A stretch of 64,000 nt of DNA, taken from Brachypodius melanocephalos. Taxonomy: Eukaryota; Chordata; Aves; Passeriformes; Pycnonotidae. The notes under the pieces are model-generated. The model worked only from the letters and a program-made list of their open reading frames with translations, searched no databases and was not told where the DNA came from. The position numbers and the translations under genes were made by a program. The stretch covers positions 1,024,237-1,088,236 of the forward strand of contig VZSR01003805.1 in assembly GCA_013398615.1 (NCBI GenBank), read 5' to 3'. Positions within the stretch are counted from its first letter, which is position 1. Every line of letters starts with the position of its first letter. Positions 12,743 through 25,700 of this stretch are shown in pieces.

Positions 12743-15700
12743 TGTCTTATTCTCCATTTGTTTCCGTGCGCTTTTTTTACAGTACAAACTAGTACCTGGC
12801 CACATGGCTGGTTTTCCTGCTGGATTTCCATGGCCATTAAGGGAACATTTTTGTGCACATTTTATGCACAGAACAAATGTTCTTGTTGCTTGCTCACCTC
12901 TCAAGTTGATGGCAAATATCATCTGAAGTTCCAAAAATCATCACAACCTTCAACACTCAATATTTTCTATCTTCTCCCTTTCTGCTTTACATCCAAAAGC
13001 TATCTTTTTATTAATACCTTGCTTACTGTTCCCCAGGTAATAATATCTTAGTTCCTTCAAAACTAAAAAAATTAATCAGAAGAGATGTTAAAACTTTTCT
13101 TGACCTTAGAGACAGCCTGTCCTTTTCTTTTTCCATTAAAATACTGTTCAAGAGATGATTTAACTTTGTTTCCTGAGGCGCATTTATTTTTTCATTGTTG
13201 CCTATATGTTTTCTTTGTTTCTGTTTGGCTGAGTTGTTTGCTGTAGGTGGTTTTCAGACCATTTTTTTTTTCAGAGTGGGTAAACAAAGTAATCAATGTA
13301 GTGAGTGACAATTTTGTCATGAAAAGTTTTTCTCCAAAGAAGTTTTATGTGTCCTTCACTAGACAGGGGGTTTAGTCTAACAGTGGGATGCAAGTTTAAC
13401 CAAACTTTAGTTAAAAATTCAGGTAACTATCGTGGGAATTCATTCATTAACTGAGTCAGCCAAGTATGTTGGCTACCAGCTCTCCTGTGTTTCACTATGT
13501 GCTTTTTGAACCCCAGCTGCAGTAATCTCAGGTATCCCAGCAGCCACCCACCAGAAAAGTTCAAGTTCATGATTTGACATATTTTAAGCCTCATTCTCCC
13601 TGCACCTTGAGTGCCAGAGATCCTGGAGAAGTGTCCTGTGCAGGGCAAAGCCATGGCAGAGGAGCAGCCTACCCACCCCTGGAGCAGGGATAGGGGGAGC
13701 CTTCCCCAAAACGCCGCACAGGAATAAATGCTGAACTCTTCTCTGCAACTCCAACAGCCAAGGACAGAGGCTGCCTGGGCTCTAAGGTGATGGCTTGCGT
13801 AAAGCACAGACCCTTGCAGCAGACTTTCTTTTTCTTAGTTTGGGTTTTGTTTCAGTATTTTAGGGTTTATCTTGTACTTTTTTTTAACTACAATATAATT
13901 TATGTGAAACACTCTGGGACTTGACAGTACTCAGCCTGCAGGCTCACGCCTGGGAGCGCACCTGAGCATAAATTATCACACAATAATTCAAGGCCTGTCT
14001 GGTCTTATTGCTTAATAAAATTAACTTTGTGATATGAACCCAAATGTCTTGAAACGAAATTGCACTTTTCCAAGAGTTCAACCAAAAGAAAAATAACCCC
14101 AACCATGCAACAAAAAGAAGTTTTTATGAGTGAGGTAAATATAACTCTCTTTCATCTCAAGACTTTCCTTTTTTTTAGAAGCAAGCAACTTGGTTGCTTT
14201 TGTTCTGCAAGTAATGTGAGAAGCCTTTTAATACATACTTTGGTTTCAGCATTCAGAAGCAAAACAAAACCAGAAAGTTGCATGTGTTCCTGGATTTTAC
14301 CTTTAATGAAAAATACCTTTTCTACAGTATTTTGTAACACCAGCAGTAAAAGGAATAGTACTGTGTTCTGAAGAAAACACCTAGGAGACAGGAACTTCTC
14401 TGCCACCCTCTTTTTAAAAAGTTCCCAAAATTAAAGTGGTGCAGGAGTTCCTCTGTGCTGTCTTTGTGACAAATCAGGGGGTCTCTGCTCCTCTTAAATT
14501 AAAATGTGTACAAATACACACCAACACATAAGGAAACTCTAAGACTATGCTGACAAGGAGTGCGAGGAAGACTGGCTGAAGAAGCAGAGCTATGCAATAT
14601 CAGTTAGATTGACAGGAAGGCTTGAGAATTAAAGGTAGTAAAGCCCTTGTGACAGGCAGCTTATTTGCTCTTTTATGTCTGCAAGAATGTGGAAAATCTG
14701 GCCTTTTACTGGAGAAGTCAGCCTCTGACAGGGTCCAAGTATACAGCCTTCTTCAGCTCAAGAAATTGAGTTGCTGCAGAAAGACATAGATCAAGCAAAG
14801 AGTTTTTTGTACGTATAACTTCCAACTAAAGTTACAGAAATTCATTTCTATATTACTTCAATGGAAAAGATGCATTTAATTCCTAGGCTAAAGCTCCAAA
14901 CCCATGTTCATAATTTTGGGTGTTTTAATTTCTTGACTGGAATGATCCTCTCTCTCGCCAGATAAACAGTGATTACAGTGCTCATACCAATTCATGTCAA
15001 GACAGGAAGATTGTTTAAAACAATCTATGTCATGTTTAATACACTAAGCCTATGAGTGGTGCCATGGAGTTTATTTTGCAAATGCACAAAATCTGCTTAC
15101 AATAAAAAGTCTGAGTCTGAAAGGAGATTTTTATTAAGGTAGCCCTAAGGAACCACAGCATAGTAACTACTGAGAAACACAACACAAAAAATAAATAGAT
15201 GTCTAGAAGTGCTACTGAGTGAAACAAAAAAAACCAAGGGTGTCCTTTTGTCAACCTCCTTTATGCACAGGAGTGAAAAAAGTGCATTTGAATCAGAATC
15301 AAAGACAGAGAAACTGCTGGGTCTGCTCTCTACATGCCTTTGAACTGGCCTAAGCATGCCTCAGTCTAGCTGGTAGACGTGCACACACTAGATTGAGGAT
15401 TTCACAGTTATGAAAACTAAGGAGCCTTTAGTTTGTGTATTTTGTTTAGTTAAATGTAGCACCATACATATCTTGTGAAAAAGGGTTTAGAACAAATCTT
15501 CCTGTAGCTTTCAAAAGCAAGATAAAGAAACAGTGACTGGTTCTCCTTTCCAGTCAAGAGACCAGGAAAGCAAACAACTTTCTTTTAGGTGCTACTTTTT
15601 AAATGAGACCTTTTCAAGGTAAACTCTACAAGATCTTCTTGTGGGCTTGCAGTAATTCCCTAGTGGGCAAGAACTATTTCCCTAGGGTGTCTTGATCACC

Positions 15701-16494
15701 ATTTTTGGGAGATGCTGTGATGCAATTATCAGTATCCACCCTCAGGTCTGGAGACAGAGGAGCAGCAGGGGCAGTCAGTGCAACTATGCAATACAAAATA
15801 GAAATAATATGCTAATATAAAACAGAAATAAAGGCACAATTTCCACAGTGGAGAAGAGTACAATGTGACTAGCTTGGAAAAAATCAAAAACCTTGAACAG
15901 AATGAAGAAAAGAATTAGGTCACTGAGTCTGAGCCAGGAAAAAATACACACAAGAGGAAATTAGAACAGCAGAAGTATTTCATATTAGCTCATCCAAAGA
16001 TTTAACGTGCATGGGCAGCATTATGTTCTGTCTTCTGGAAAGCTATTATGGGCAGGAAAGATTGTTAGGAATTTCTATGCCATCTCCACAATGTAACCAG
16101 TCCTACCCAACAAATTACATATGTGGCAGTATACATATGATATGAGATAGCCTTTAAGCCTGAAAGCTGAACACTAAACTTGCCCTAATAAGAAACAGCA
16201 CAAAGCCTGCTTGTTAACCCTTTTAATACTGTACATTACACACAACCATCAAGATTGAAAATAAGTACCCAACACTATTATTCTCCTCACTGCACATGTG
16301 GAAATTTAATTATGTTAACATTTTAACACAATAAAATTACTGCCTCAGATGCTGGAAAGAAGTTACTGTTGTTTCCAAGGGGTTTTTTTTGTTTTTTTTG
16401 ACAGAAGGTGGATGCCATATAGGACATGATAAGTAACAGCTTGTAGAAGCCTTTCCCTGGTGCGTGAAGGGTATTAAATGACTGGAAACAATCT
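12743..16494. other. Noncoding sequence, no gene recognised
   Basis: The longest frame, 13427-13807 on the minus strand (126 codons), has no recognisable domain. Its tryptophan- and cysteine-rich make-up follows the local base composition. A T-rich run with one G lies at 16381-16400, just upstream of the CR1 fragment. Nothing else stands out. Confidence 0.5.
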
Positions 16495-17602
16495 GCACAG
16501 AGTTACCAAAGGAAAAATTATGTTTGTTCAGCCTGATTGCCACCTGTGATGAAAGATTTGATAAGGGGAGAACAGTAAATTTACCTTGATTTCCATAAGG
16601 CTTTGGAAAAATTCTTTCACAGTGTTCTCAGCAGAGGAGATGGGAGGAGACGAATGGACATGAGTGTTGGTGGGAAGAACTGCTGGACTGCTGTGCTTGA
16701 AGGGTTGTATTCAACAGTGCAAAGTACAGCTGGGGGCCAATTATGAGTTCTGTGATTCAGTTCTGGGGCAGTATTTCCAACAGCAACCTGAGCGATGTGA
16801 AGAAAGGCACCCTCAGCACCCTCATGGACGACACCAAACTGGAGGAAGCTGCTGACACACTGGAAGGCAGGGTCTGAAACCAAAGTCTGGAGAAATGAAC
16901 CAGGCATATGAACCAGATGCTGAATCAAGGTAAGCACAGAGTCCACCTAAGATGGAATAACCTCATGCAGCAGCAGAAGCTGGGACCTGTCTGGTTAGGT
17001 AGCAGCTCCACAGAAAATATTCTGGAGGATCACGGTGGACAAGTTGAACATGAATGAGAGGATTGTTACTGCAGCAGGAAGATAAGCAAGAGGTCCAAGG
17101 CAGTGATTTTTTTCCTTTTACTTCTCACTCATGAGCTTGTATCTGGAACATTCTGTATGGTTTGGGGCCCTTTCATACAAGGCAAACCAGAGAGAGTTCT
17201 CTGGAGGGCCAAAGAGAGAATAATGGCTCTAAAGCATAGAAGAGGGAAGCTAAAGGAACTGGAATTATTTAGCTGGAGAAAAAAAAAGCATAAAGAGGAC
17301 TGTCCCCCACTGCCTAAAAGGGATCATAGAGGGCAATTCTCAGAGGACAAAATATAGTGAATATTTAGGGACAAAATGCAGTGAACGATCACACACTTCA
17401 GAAAGGGACATTTCAATGAGGGTAGTGGAGCACTGGATGAGGGGCCCTGAGGATAGTGGGTTCTCCTTTCTTTGAGATCCAAAGTACTCACCTGTGCAAG
17501 GCCCTCAGCAAGCTGACCTAACTTAGGAAGTGGCCCTGCCCTGAGTGGGGAGATGTTCTAGGGGATTACCTTCTGACTTAAATTCTTCTGTGGTTCTATG
17601 AC
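16495..17602 (+). mobile_element. CR1 LINE fragment, 5'-truncated and decayed
   Basis: This is a non-LTR retrotransposon of the CR1 family in plus orientation. Reading downstream, the sequence carries a TKGK motif (16505-16516), YLDFHKAL (from 16582), a degraded FADD box read as LMDD (16821-16832), a block matching the CR1 segment after the RT core (about 16960-17060, ending in a GTGGACAAGTTGAACATGA-like stretch), the region resembling the 3' part of ORF2 with a TTATTTAGCTGGAGAA-like segment (about 17260-17285), and a 3' UTR that ends in GGTTCTATGACA near 17602. The 5' end of the element is missing, as usual for LINE copies. Frames shift between the TKGK, YLDF and LMDD motifs and stops interrupt them, so it cannot make enzyme. 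Boundaries are approximate, especially the 5' one. Divergence looks high, so this is an old copy. Confidence 0.88.
16502..16877 (+). pseudogene. CR1 ORF2 reverse transcriptase remnant
   Basis: This is part of the reverse transcriptase domain of CR1 ORF2. Recognisable landmarks are V-TKGK at 16502-16516, YLDFHKALEK from 16582 (the aspartate corresponds to the first catalytic Asp of motif A in the YLDF-KAFD pattern) and TLMDDTKLEEAADTLEGRV from about 16818, where LMDD stands for the usual FADD catalytic box. The three pieces lie in different frames, and the last runs into TGA at 16875-16877. In an active element the enzyme copies its own RNA at the nick in the target DNA; this copy is inactive. 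Confidence 0.8.
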
Positions 17603-20600
17603 ACAAAATACTATGTGCCTAAAAAGCCTAAAGCCTGTGCCACACAGACTCAGCTTCACTGCCCTGGTGTATGGTTTATGTCCCAGCAGAGAAACTCTTC
17701 TCACAACTAGTATCTGGTGATTATGGGAATGCCCATGCTTTTGGAAAAAGCAACACCTGTGAAGTGGTTGTAACACTTCAAAGGCACTTTGAATTCACAA
17801 ATCTTATCTTGCAGGAAATATTCTAACCCCTGAGCAACTCACCTCAGTTCAAAAGAGAGCTGCTCTGTAATTCATTTTCTGAAGCTTCAGTTGAAATAAG
17901 CCAACATACAAGAAAAAATGTAAGAGTTGTACAGGCAAGGGAACAAGCAAGTGGGGACTGACTCTATAGTCAATTGATTAAGGCACCAAAGTAAGTGAAA
18001 AAAGAACTGGTGACAATTAGAAAAGGGTAAGATGAGAAGGTGTCTGCTCCCCTGCACCTGCATGGGTTTTATATGTGAGAATCATCAATTAAATTATCCA
18101 GGGAGAACAGAAAAACACCTACGTCTTCTCTTCCAGCTGAGATAATTTTTGCATCTGCTTACCAGTCAATAATAAGGGAAAGAAATAGAAAGAAAGTGAG
18201 AACTTATGCTGAAGACATGGGAGAGTTGAATTCTGCCCCTTTTTCAGCCGCAGACTATCGATGTGACACAAGGTCTGTCCCTGAAATCAACATTTCACAG
18301 GCAGGAACAGGAGCCCTTTGCTTGACACCCTGAGATCTGATAGAGAGAGCCCTGGTCCATCTCCAAGAGTAACTGGAGCCAGTGTGAGCCGTGTTGTGAA
18401 TACAGGCTACAGCTATTTAGTGCTCCCAGGACCACTCACTGACCAACTGCATGGAGTGCATCTGTCCATGCTCAGCTTCCAAAAGAGCATGGACTTCTCC
18501 ACAGTTTCTGTTGGGACTAGTTCCTGGCCTGGCTTTGCACCTGTGCTCAGGAATTGCCAGGGGAACTGGTATGAGCCAAAGCTATGTCAGGAACTGCTTT
18601 AAGAATTCAGAACAGGATTTGAGTGATCACCAGAGCATAAGGCTTACAGCTACACATGGAAAAATAGGAAAAAGTAAAATATTGAATAAAGGTTGTGACG
18701 CAAATGCTGTCCACCTCAGCTAATAAACGTGCCTTTCCTCTGCTACCCTTCCAAGTTAAGCTTCAAATCTTCCCTCTTTCCTTTCTTTTCTGAGCTGTTT
18801 AGTAGGTGTGTGTGAGATAAGATCTCTGTGCAGTAGTGATCAAAATCAGTACATACCCCATTAATCCTCCTGCCTTTCTTTATCTGTTGCAGCATTTTAA
18901 ACTTCTATTCCAAACTCTTTGTGCAAGGACTCACTTCATCTAACATTTTATAGCACGAAATCCAGTCAGGACCCAGCCTAGGCTAGAACTGCTTTATAAT
19001 GAAGATTGTCAAAAGTGATAACTTTTTTTAACAGCTATGTGTGTTTTTAAGACAGATGTCTTGCTTTAAATTATCCCATTCTTTAATTTACACTTGGTTT
19101 TGTTTCTCAGTTCATGAAGAACTGTCTTATATATTTTTAATGCTGATTTAGGTCATCAAATGGGGAAAAAATCTTCCAGTTCTCTACTTCAGGGGATCTG
19201 GGACTAGACAATGATTGAAGTATCTCTGAGATGTCTCTATTTTGTACCATTTTAGTAACAATTCCTGTGAAGCAAAAGGAGACATCTAGAAACACCAGCG
19301 TCTCAGCATCAGACTAACAGATCTCAAGCCTTTACGCTGCTTCCCAGTTTTCCCAGGATATATTCTCCTTGAAGCTGGCACAGGCCCTGGTACAATGGAG
19401 TACTTCATGCCTGTGTTGTGGTTCCTTTGTGCTAACCTGCAGTGAGAAAACTGATAGGACACCATATGTTGAATAAAGGGCTATCATTTATTTCCCTGTA
19501 AAAGCCGTATTTGACTGTAACTGTAGACCTGCCAAAACTCAGACACTGAGCATCCTTGTTTCAGCTCCACACTTTCACATACCAGCTAGGAGGCCTGAGA
19601 GACCAGCACACATGTCCCCAGTGTCTTGTGCACTACAATGGAAGTGCATTCTTCCCTCAAGCAGAAATGCCTCATTCTGAAAGAAGAATCTTGCATGTGG
19701 ACGGCGTAATGGAAAACCCTTTTTTCATTAAAAAATGCCAAATCTTTGACAAAAGGAGTTTTCAAAAAATGGTTTGGGGGAAAATCTCAATCATCCAGAC
19801 GGCCAGCTGCTGTGAAATCAACAGAGGTGTGAGCTAAGTAGCTGGGGAGCCATCAATTCAGAATCAGGAATGTGTCAGCCTCCGAAGTTGGGCATATCAA
19901 GGAGTCTTGAGAAGTAGAAGCCAGGCAACTCAGGAAACCTAGCTGACAGAAAGCATTGACTTCTTTATTGGCAGAGTTTTTTCAGTAATAAAACACCTTT
20001 CAGCATGTTTTTGACGCCATCAAATCCTCATAAACCCACCAGAGACACAACTAAGTCATCCTAATTGTGCCAGATGTGAACATCAGTCAGAAGATGGTGG
20101 GAGACATGAAGGCTGGGGGAGATGTTGTGTCTCAAGGAAAGCAAAATATTGCCAATAGGTCTTAAGTGCTCTTTGCTATTTACACTATTGCAGAGAAATC
20201 ACTTCTCAGTAGCAGATTTTTTTTTTTCTCCAGGGACTAAAAGGACCACAATATAACAAAGTAGGATGACCTACCTGGTTCCATTTGGCAGCAAAGGCTA
20301 GGTGCAACTGCACTCATAGGGGAGGTGGCCTCGCTGAAGTTTAGGGTATTCACAGCTCAGGGCAGAGCTGAATGAAGGCATGCATAACAGCTGAGCATTT
20401 GTAACTCTGCTCCAGTTAATGAGCTTGTGAGTTTTTATGCCATCTTTCCTTCACAGAAGTTCCCTTGCTCTGCATGTTGACTCAGAGCTGCTACAAGGTC
20501 CAAGCACTCTTTAACCCTATGGACAGTGGGTGCCTGATAAGTCTGACCGCAGGAGGATGTTTTTTCCTCAGACTGTACAGAAGCCAAAGCAGTTTTGTTG

Positions 20601-22455
20601 GAATCGAAGAGTCCAAACTTTGCTGTTACTGTAAATTGGCAAGAAGACAGATAGTTCATGGCATTGCTTCAGTGGGACAGGACACAGGTTCACCATGTAC
20701 GACCACAGCTTGAGCACGTCCTTTAAGGCTTGACCTCACATTCCTTCCTTATGTTTTGTTCTTCATCCTGCTTTCTCCTTTCTCCCTGGCCCCTGATTCT
20801 CTCTAGACATCATCTTGTACCCCAAGAATCAGTCTTTATCTCCATCTCAGACTGTCTCAGTTCTTTCTGTGGTAGCAGCCTCTATGAATTCACATTATCC
20901 CCCATTTTAAGCCAAGAGAAGGCCTGAAGCTCAAAAATCAATAGGGAAGTGCAAGAAAAGTAGCACAATCCAGACCTAGCCACAGGCAGCTCCTTTTATC
21001 TTCCTGAGATGAAATGTTATTTCTGTAGAGAGTGCCTTTTCATTTGGAATCCATCTTTTCAATGATGAAATAACACTTCTAAAAGCAGCGCATCAGAGAG
21101 GATGGTTCTTTGGGGATACAGTGATAATAAGCAGCGAGTGACAGAGGATAATCTCAGCAAGCATTTAGTAAGGTAGGAAGCACAATACCTATTCAGCCTT
21201 TGATTGGGAAGAAAACTTCAAACTGGGATTAAGCTGAATCTCTAGCATCCATGACATCTCTGAAAAAGGCAACCAGCTGCTGGGCCAGAAAAGAGCTACC
21301 ATCGGAAATTCAGAGACTCCAAAAGGCTCTGCACATTTTTTCTCTAGAAATGCTAATCTGGGACAAAATATTCATATGCAGCTAATTGTAGTTATTTTCC
21401 TCAGAGTTAGTAGCTTTCCATTTCCATCTTCAGAGCAAGAAGATGTCTATTCTTTGAATCAATGACACCTCTCTCTTGGTCTTTCATATTTCTGAAAGAT
21501 TCCATGACAATAGTGAGATCCACAGACTTAAATTCTTTGAATTCGAGTGGCTTTGCCCCAAAGTGTGCATAATCCCCCAGTTGTCATTAACATGATGAGT
21601 CATAATAAGAACCTAAAATTTTGGAAAACAAAAATTCCACTTTCCCCCCTTTCTTAAATGAATAAGAGGAACACAGCTAAAAATAAAAGGAATTTTAAAA
21701 TGTTTTACTGCAAACAAGCAGTTCTGCCTCAACTGCCATCAAGAATTATGCCCTGTTTTCAGAGTTGCAGCACACCTGGGTGACTTATGTTTCCTTTTAA
21801 TTTCTTTGCAATTCCTGGAAAATAATATGTCTCATTATGTTCTGCAAAACAGTGGAATTTCTGTAAGATGCCCCAAAGTATCTAATCACCACAATGCTTT
21901 CCTTTTCTTTTTTTTTTTATCACTAAAAGGAACAGACAGGCACAGAAGATATTTAGCTTCTAAAAGAACAGTTGGCATTCAAAATTTAAAGTGCTTCTAT
22001 TATTTCAGCTAAGATGATTAATAGAAAACAACAGTTGCCTGGCATATTGCATTTAAAACTGTACTACGGAACACATCCTCACTTACTGTGAAACAAAGAG
22101 TAGACGAGGAATATACCATTAAATACATGTCAGTCATGGAAAGAGCTGGTAAAATTTAAGCCAGGTAGTAGGGTAAAGTTCAGATAATACTGGCATCATG
22201 GGGGCAGGTTGTGGGGCTGTGTTGTACATTATTATGTAAGAGAGGCCTTCAGCTTCAAATGCACAGCAAATGGGGTGCATTTAAATGAGACACTGAAGGG
22301 AATTAGATGCAGAAAATTAATGCCAGGCGAGCCCATTCTAAACACAGCGTGCCCAAACACATGGTCTGAAAAACAATAAAGCTGGAAGTAGGTATTCATT
22401 ACTAATGAATTCATGTTAAATTACATGTGTGCATGTGTGACCTCTACTCTCAGCC
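17603..22455. other. Noncoding sequence, no gene recognised
   Basis: The region just after the CR1 copy has no other transposon that I recognise. Frames at 18318-18602 and 18451-18723 overlap in different frames and show no domain, and neither do those at 20435-20659 minus and 20465-20713 plus, which are mutually antisense. Short T runs occur at 20217-20227 and 21908-21918. Confidence 0.5.
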
Positions 22456-22497
22456 ATCACACACAGCCACACATGCACCCACATGCACACACAGGCA
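22456..22497 (+). repeat. CA-rich degenerate simple repeat
   Basis: A run of CACAC and CACATGCAC words with several interruptions. It looks like an old, decayed (CA)n microsatellite. Confidence 0.8.
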
Positions 22498-22746
22498 GCC
22501 GTGTAGTTCAAATGCATGTGTAAAAACTCACTTTTCCCTCCCCACACATGTTAAATAGGTCATAATAACGAAAGCAGATACACGAGAAAGCACATGAACA
22601 GCTGTGCATGCCAGATATCCAACAAGAATAGCAGTGTGGAGATAAAGCACTAGTCTGCACTACCACAATACCAAATGAAAAGGCAAAGAAATTAAACTTA
22701 AGATTTCACAATTTATCATTTGATGTTCCATTCCCATAAAGTCATT

Positions 22747-22774
22747 TGTGTGTGTGTTTTTGTGTGTGTGTGTG
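22747..22774 (+). repeat. (TG)n microsatellite, interrupted
   Basis: Two TG runs are separated by a short T run (TGTGTGTGTG, TTTT, TGTGTGTGTGTGTG). With the CA-rich tract about 250 bp upstream, this gives complementary dinucleotide tracts in opposite orientation. Confidence 0.85.
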
Positions 22775-25700
22775 GTAAGAGACATTTCTAGATATCCAAG
22801 ATCATATTATCCCCATAGATACAATATTTAATTTATCTTTTACTCATCTGTATTTCAATTTAGAGGGACACTTCTTTAACAAGAAAAGTAATGTATGCTC
22901 CTGCTGCCATTAGTAAAGTACCTGTGAAAAAAATCTAGTTGCCTGTTCAAGAAACAAAATTTCTACTGAAAAAGTTTCTGTTGTTGTATTGCAAATAAGA
23001 CAAAAAATAATGCACTATCAGAGATTTGAGCCATAACCAGAATCACTGGGTGTGGACACTGATTGACAAGACATGATTAAGAAAAGCCGTGTACTTCATA
23101 GATGTATAAGGAATTTAAAAACTGGGATTTCAGTCTAGAAAATGGAAATTCTTAATTGCAGCAATTTGTGACAATTTTCTGACCTCAGATGTAGTGTTAT
23201 AACGTTAGAACTGATGGAGAATTAATCACCATATTCAGAAATAGTTGAATTTTCTTAGCTTGTTCATGCTTGCTTATCAGTTGTGAGTACATCTTCCTAG
23301 TTACTCAGCATCCAAATATATTGGAAGTATACTACAGGAACAAAAAGGGCATATGCTATGACTTATTATCACAGTATTTAATGTGGGGAAATAGGCTCCA
23401 AGTCTGAAGATTATTTCAAGGATTTTTGTGGGTAGGATACATGTACATGTATACCTCTTGATGTTAAAGTTCAGTATCTGCCATTAATGAGACAGATTGT
23501 GTGTTAAATACACACTTTGATCAAACTGTGAAGACAATTTCAGGGTTTTTAACACATTATATTAAAAGACATGTGAAAGTACAAATAAAATAATGCTCTA
23601 GAATTTAAAATTAGCAATTTAATATCAGGAGGTTTACCATTTTGGCATAGGACAGAAGGAGAGGGTGAGATAGCATTTAATGACAGAATTATTGGACATA
23701 ACTACAGTTAAGATACATAAATAATTCCTCCGCACACTAGAAATGTTTTCCTGAAAATCTACTACATGTCTTCCCTCTGTGACAAACATGTTACATGCCA
23801 TTATTTCAATGTTAATTGGAGTGGAGACCAGATAGAGGAGTTCAGAGTGCCTCCTGTGCAAGGGAAAATTGTTTGTCCTATTCAAAGTCGTTAGTGCTTG
23901 ACGTGGTAAAGGCTAAATACCACAAAGAACAGTGAGTGGCTTTCAGTCTTTAGTGCTGATAAACAAGTCTATTGTTTACTTTTGGAATTAGAGCTAACCC
24001 ATTCCTGTTAAACCTAGATATGCGTCAATCCGCTGCTACATATAAAGGAGGATGCTGTGTCACTTAGACCGACAGGAGAAAAAGACCAAAGAGCATTTCA
24101 TCCATTTGGCCCTCAAAAGAAGTTCTTCACTGAATAGGAAAATTAGCGAGCCTGCGCAAGGAGCATTTCTGAGTGTTCTATTTTTTTTTTTTTTTTCCTC
24201 TGAGACAAAGAACAGATTTGAAATTATTTATTACACTAGAGGTTTGTTTGGGATTGCTGAAAGTGAAGTGGTAAATAAGTGCTGGAGAGACGGGATCTTT
24301 TCATCTAGGTACAGATGAGACCTGGAGAGCAGCATTCATGGTTGTGTTCAGCTGCATAAGGATAACAAACCAGACCCGGGGGCTGGCTGAAATGAAAAAC
24401 TGCAGTCTTCGGTTTGCCACAACCCAGGGCTGGACATTTACATGTAACACAGCATCCATGGTGAATGAGAGTAGTGATCAGATGATGCATCTGCCTCTCT
24501 GAAGGAAACACATTACCATATTGCCTAAGAACTAGGCAAGAAAAAGATATATTTTTATGATCTAGGTCTATCTGCTGTAGTCCAGTGAAAAAATTGAGTG
24601 GACATGAAATTTGTATAGCCTTGTAGAAAGACACAAGAGAGACTTTAGAGGTATAAAGCTAAATGAGTTCACCACTTGAAGATCAAGAGTGCTGTTTAGA
24701 AAAACAATTCATTTTTAATCAACCCTTGGATATTCCTGTGCCAGTGTCCCTGCCCCAGCTTCACCATTTCTCAAAAGAGTCCTAGAGCCTTTCTCTGCCC
24801 TTGTCCCTCTGCTCCTGATTTATGCTCTGGAACACTCAGGTCAATAGACATACACAGACATTTTCCTTTTTCAAATACTACTGAATAAAATCTAGTTCTT
24901 TCTGGTCACCCTAACAGACTACTAAATATCATTCCCCACTCCCCAAGAACTTTCCTTGTTTGTTTTCTGTGTGACACCCTAATCAGCCTCATCACATGAT
25001 CCAAGTCTTTTGTTTATGACCACTTGTTGCTGGGGAAGCTGGTTGGGATGCAGCTCTGTATCCAGGTTGCCATCTCTTTGTACACATGGGCTGCCATGTG
25101 AGCTGGTGATCATCCTGCCTTTGAATTTCTGTCCCCTCCTAACATGTAATGCAGAGAAGGAAAATGATAGTCAGGGCTGAAAGGAGGGCTGCAGATTGCA
25201 GCAGCTGCACAAAATAGAGATCCTAATAGAAAATAGAAATGATAGAAAAACAGCATCATCTCTTCATTGCTAAAGTACAACAATAGAGAGCAATTCAGTT
25301 TGGAGTACATTAACAGAATGTGAATAGCACTGTCACAGCAGTGTGATGCACACAGTTCCTGCCTCAGCTACATTATGAAAACATCGTCATGCTTATGAAG
25401 CCCCTGTGAGGTATTAGGTAATTTTATCAGTGTAAAAAAAACAACTGATATTGAGAGATATATTTCAGGCTTATTGTCCCCAGAAAAATATATTAGAAGA
25501 AGAAGGTTATTTCTCGGTGTATTCATCAGGCATTATGAATCTGAAGACAAAACCAACCAACCTGACTGGGTCCAGAACACAAATCTGGATTTCAGAGAAT
25601 TTGAGACTTTAAGTTCTAAAAATCTGGGAAATTCTGAATTCTGGGGAAGTTTCTTTTCAGTTCTTAGATGTGGGGTTTTTACAGTAGCAATAAAAAATTA

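Noticed and set aside
13427..13807. 126-codon minus-strand frame rich in Cys and Trp
   Set aside because: No recognisable domain, no exon-like boundaries, and a length within reach of chance across six frames of 64 kb.
23437..23452. Perfect 16-bp palindrome ATACATGTACATGTAT
   Set aside because: About one perfect 16-bp palindrome is expected by chance in 64 kb, and it is made of low-complexity ACATGT words.
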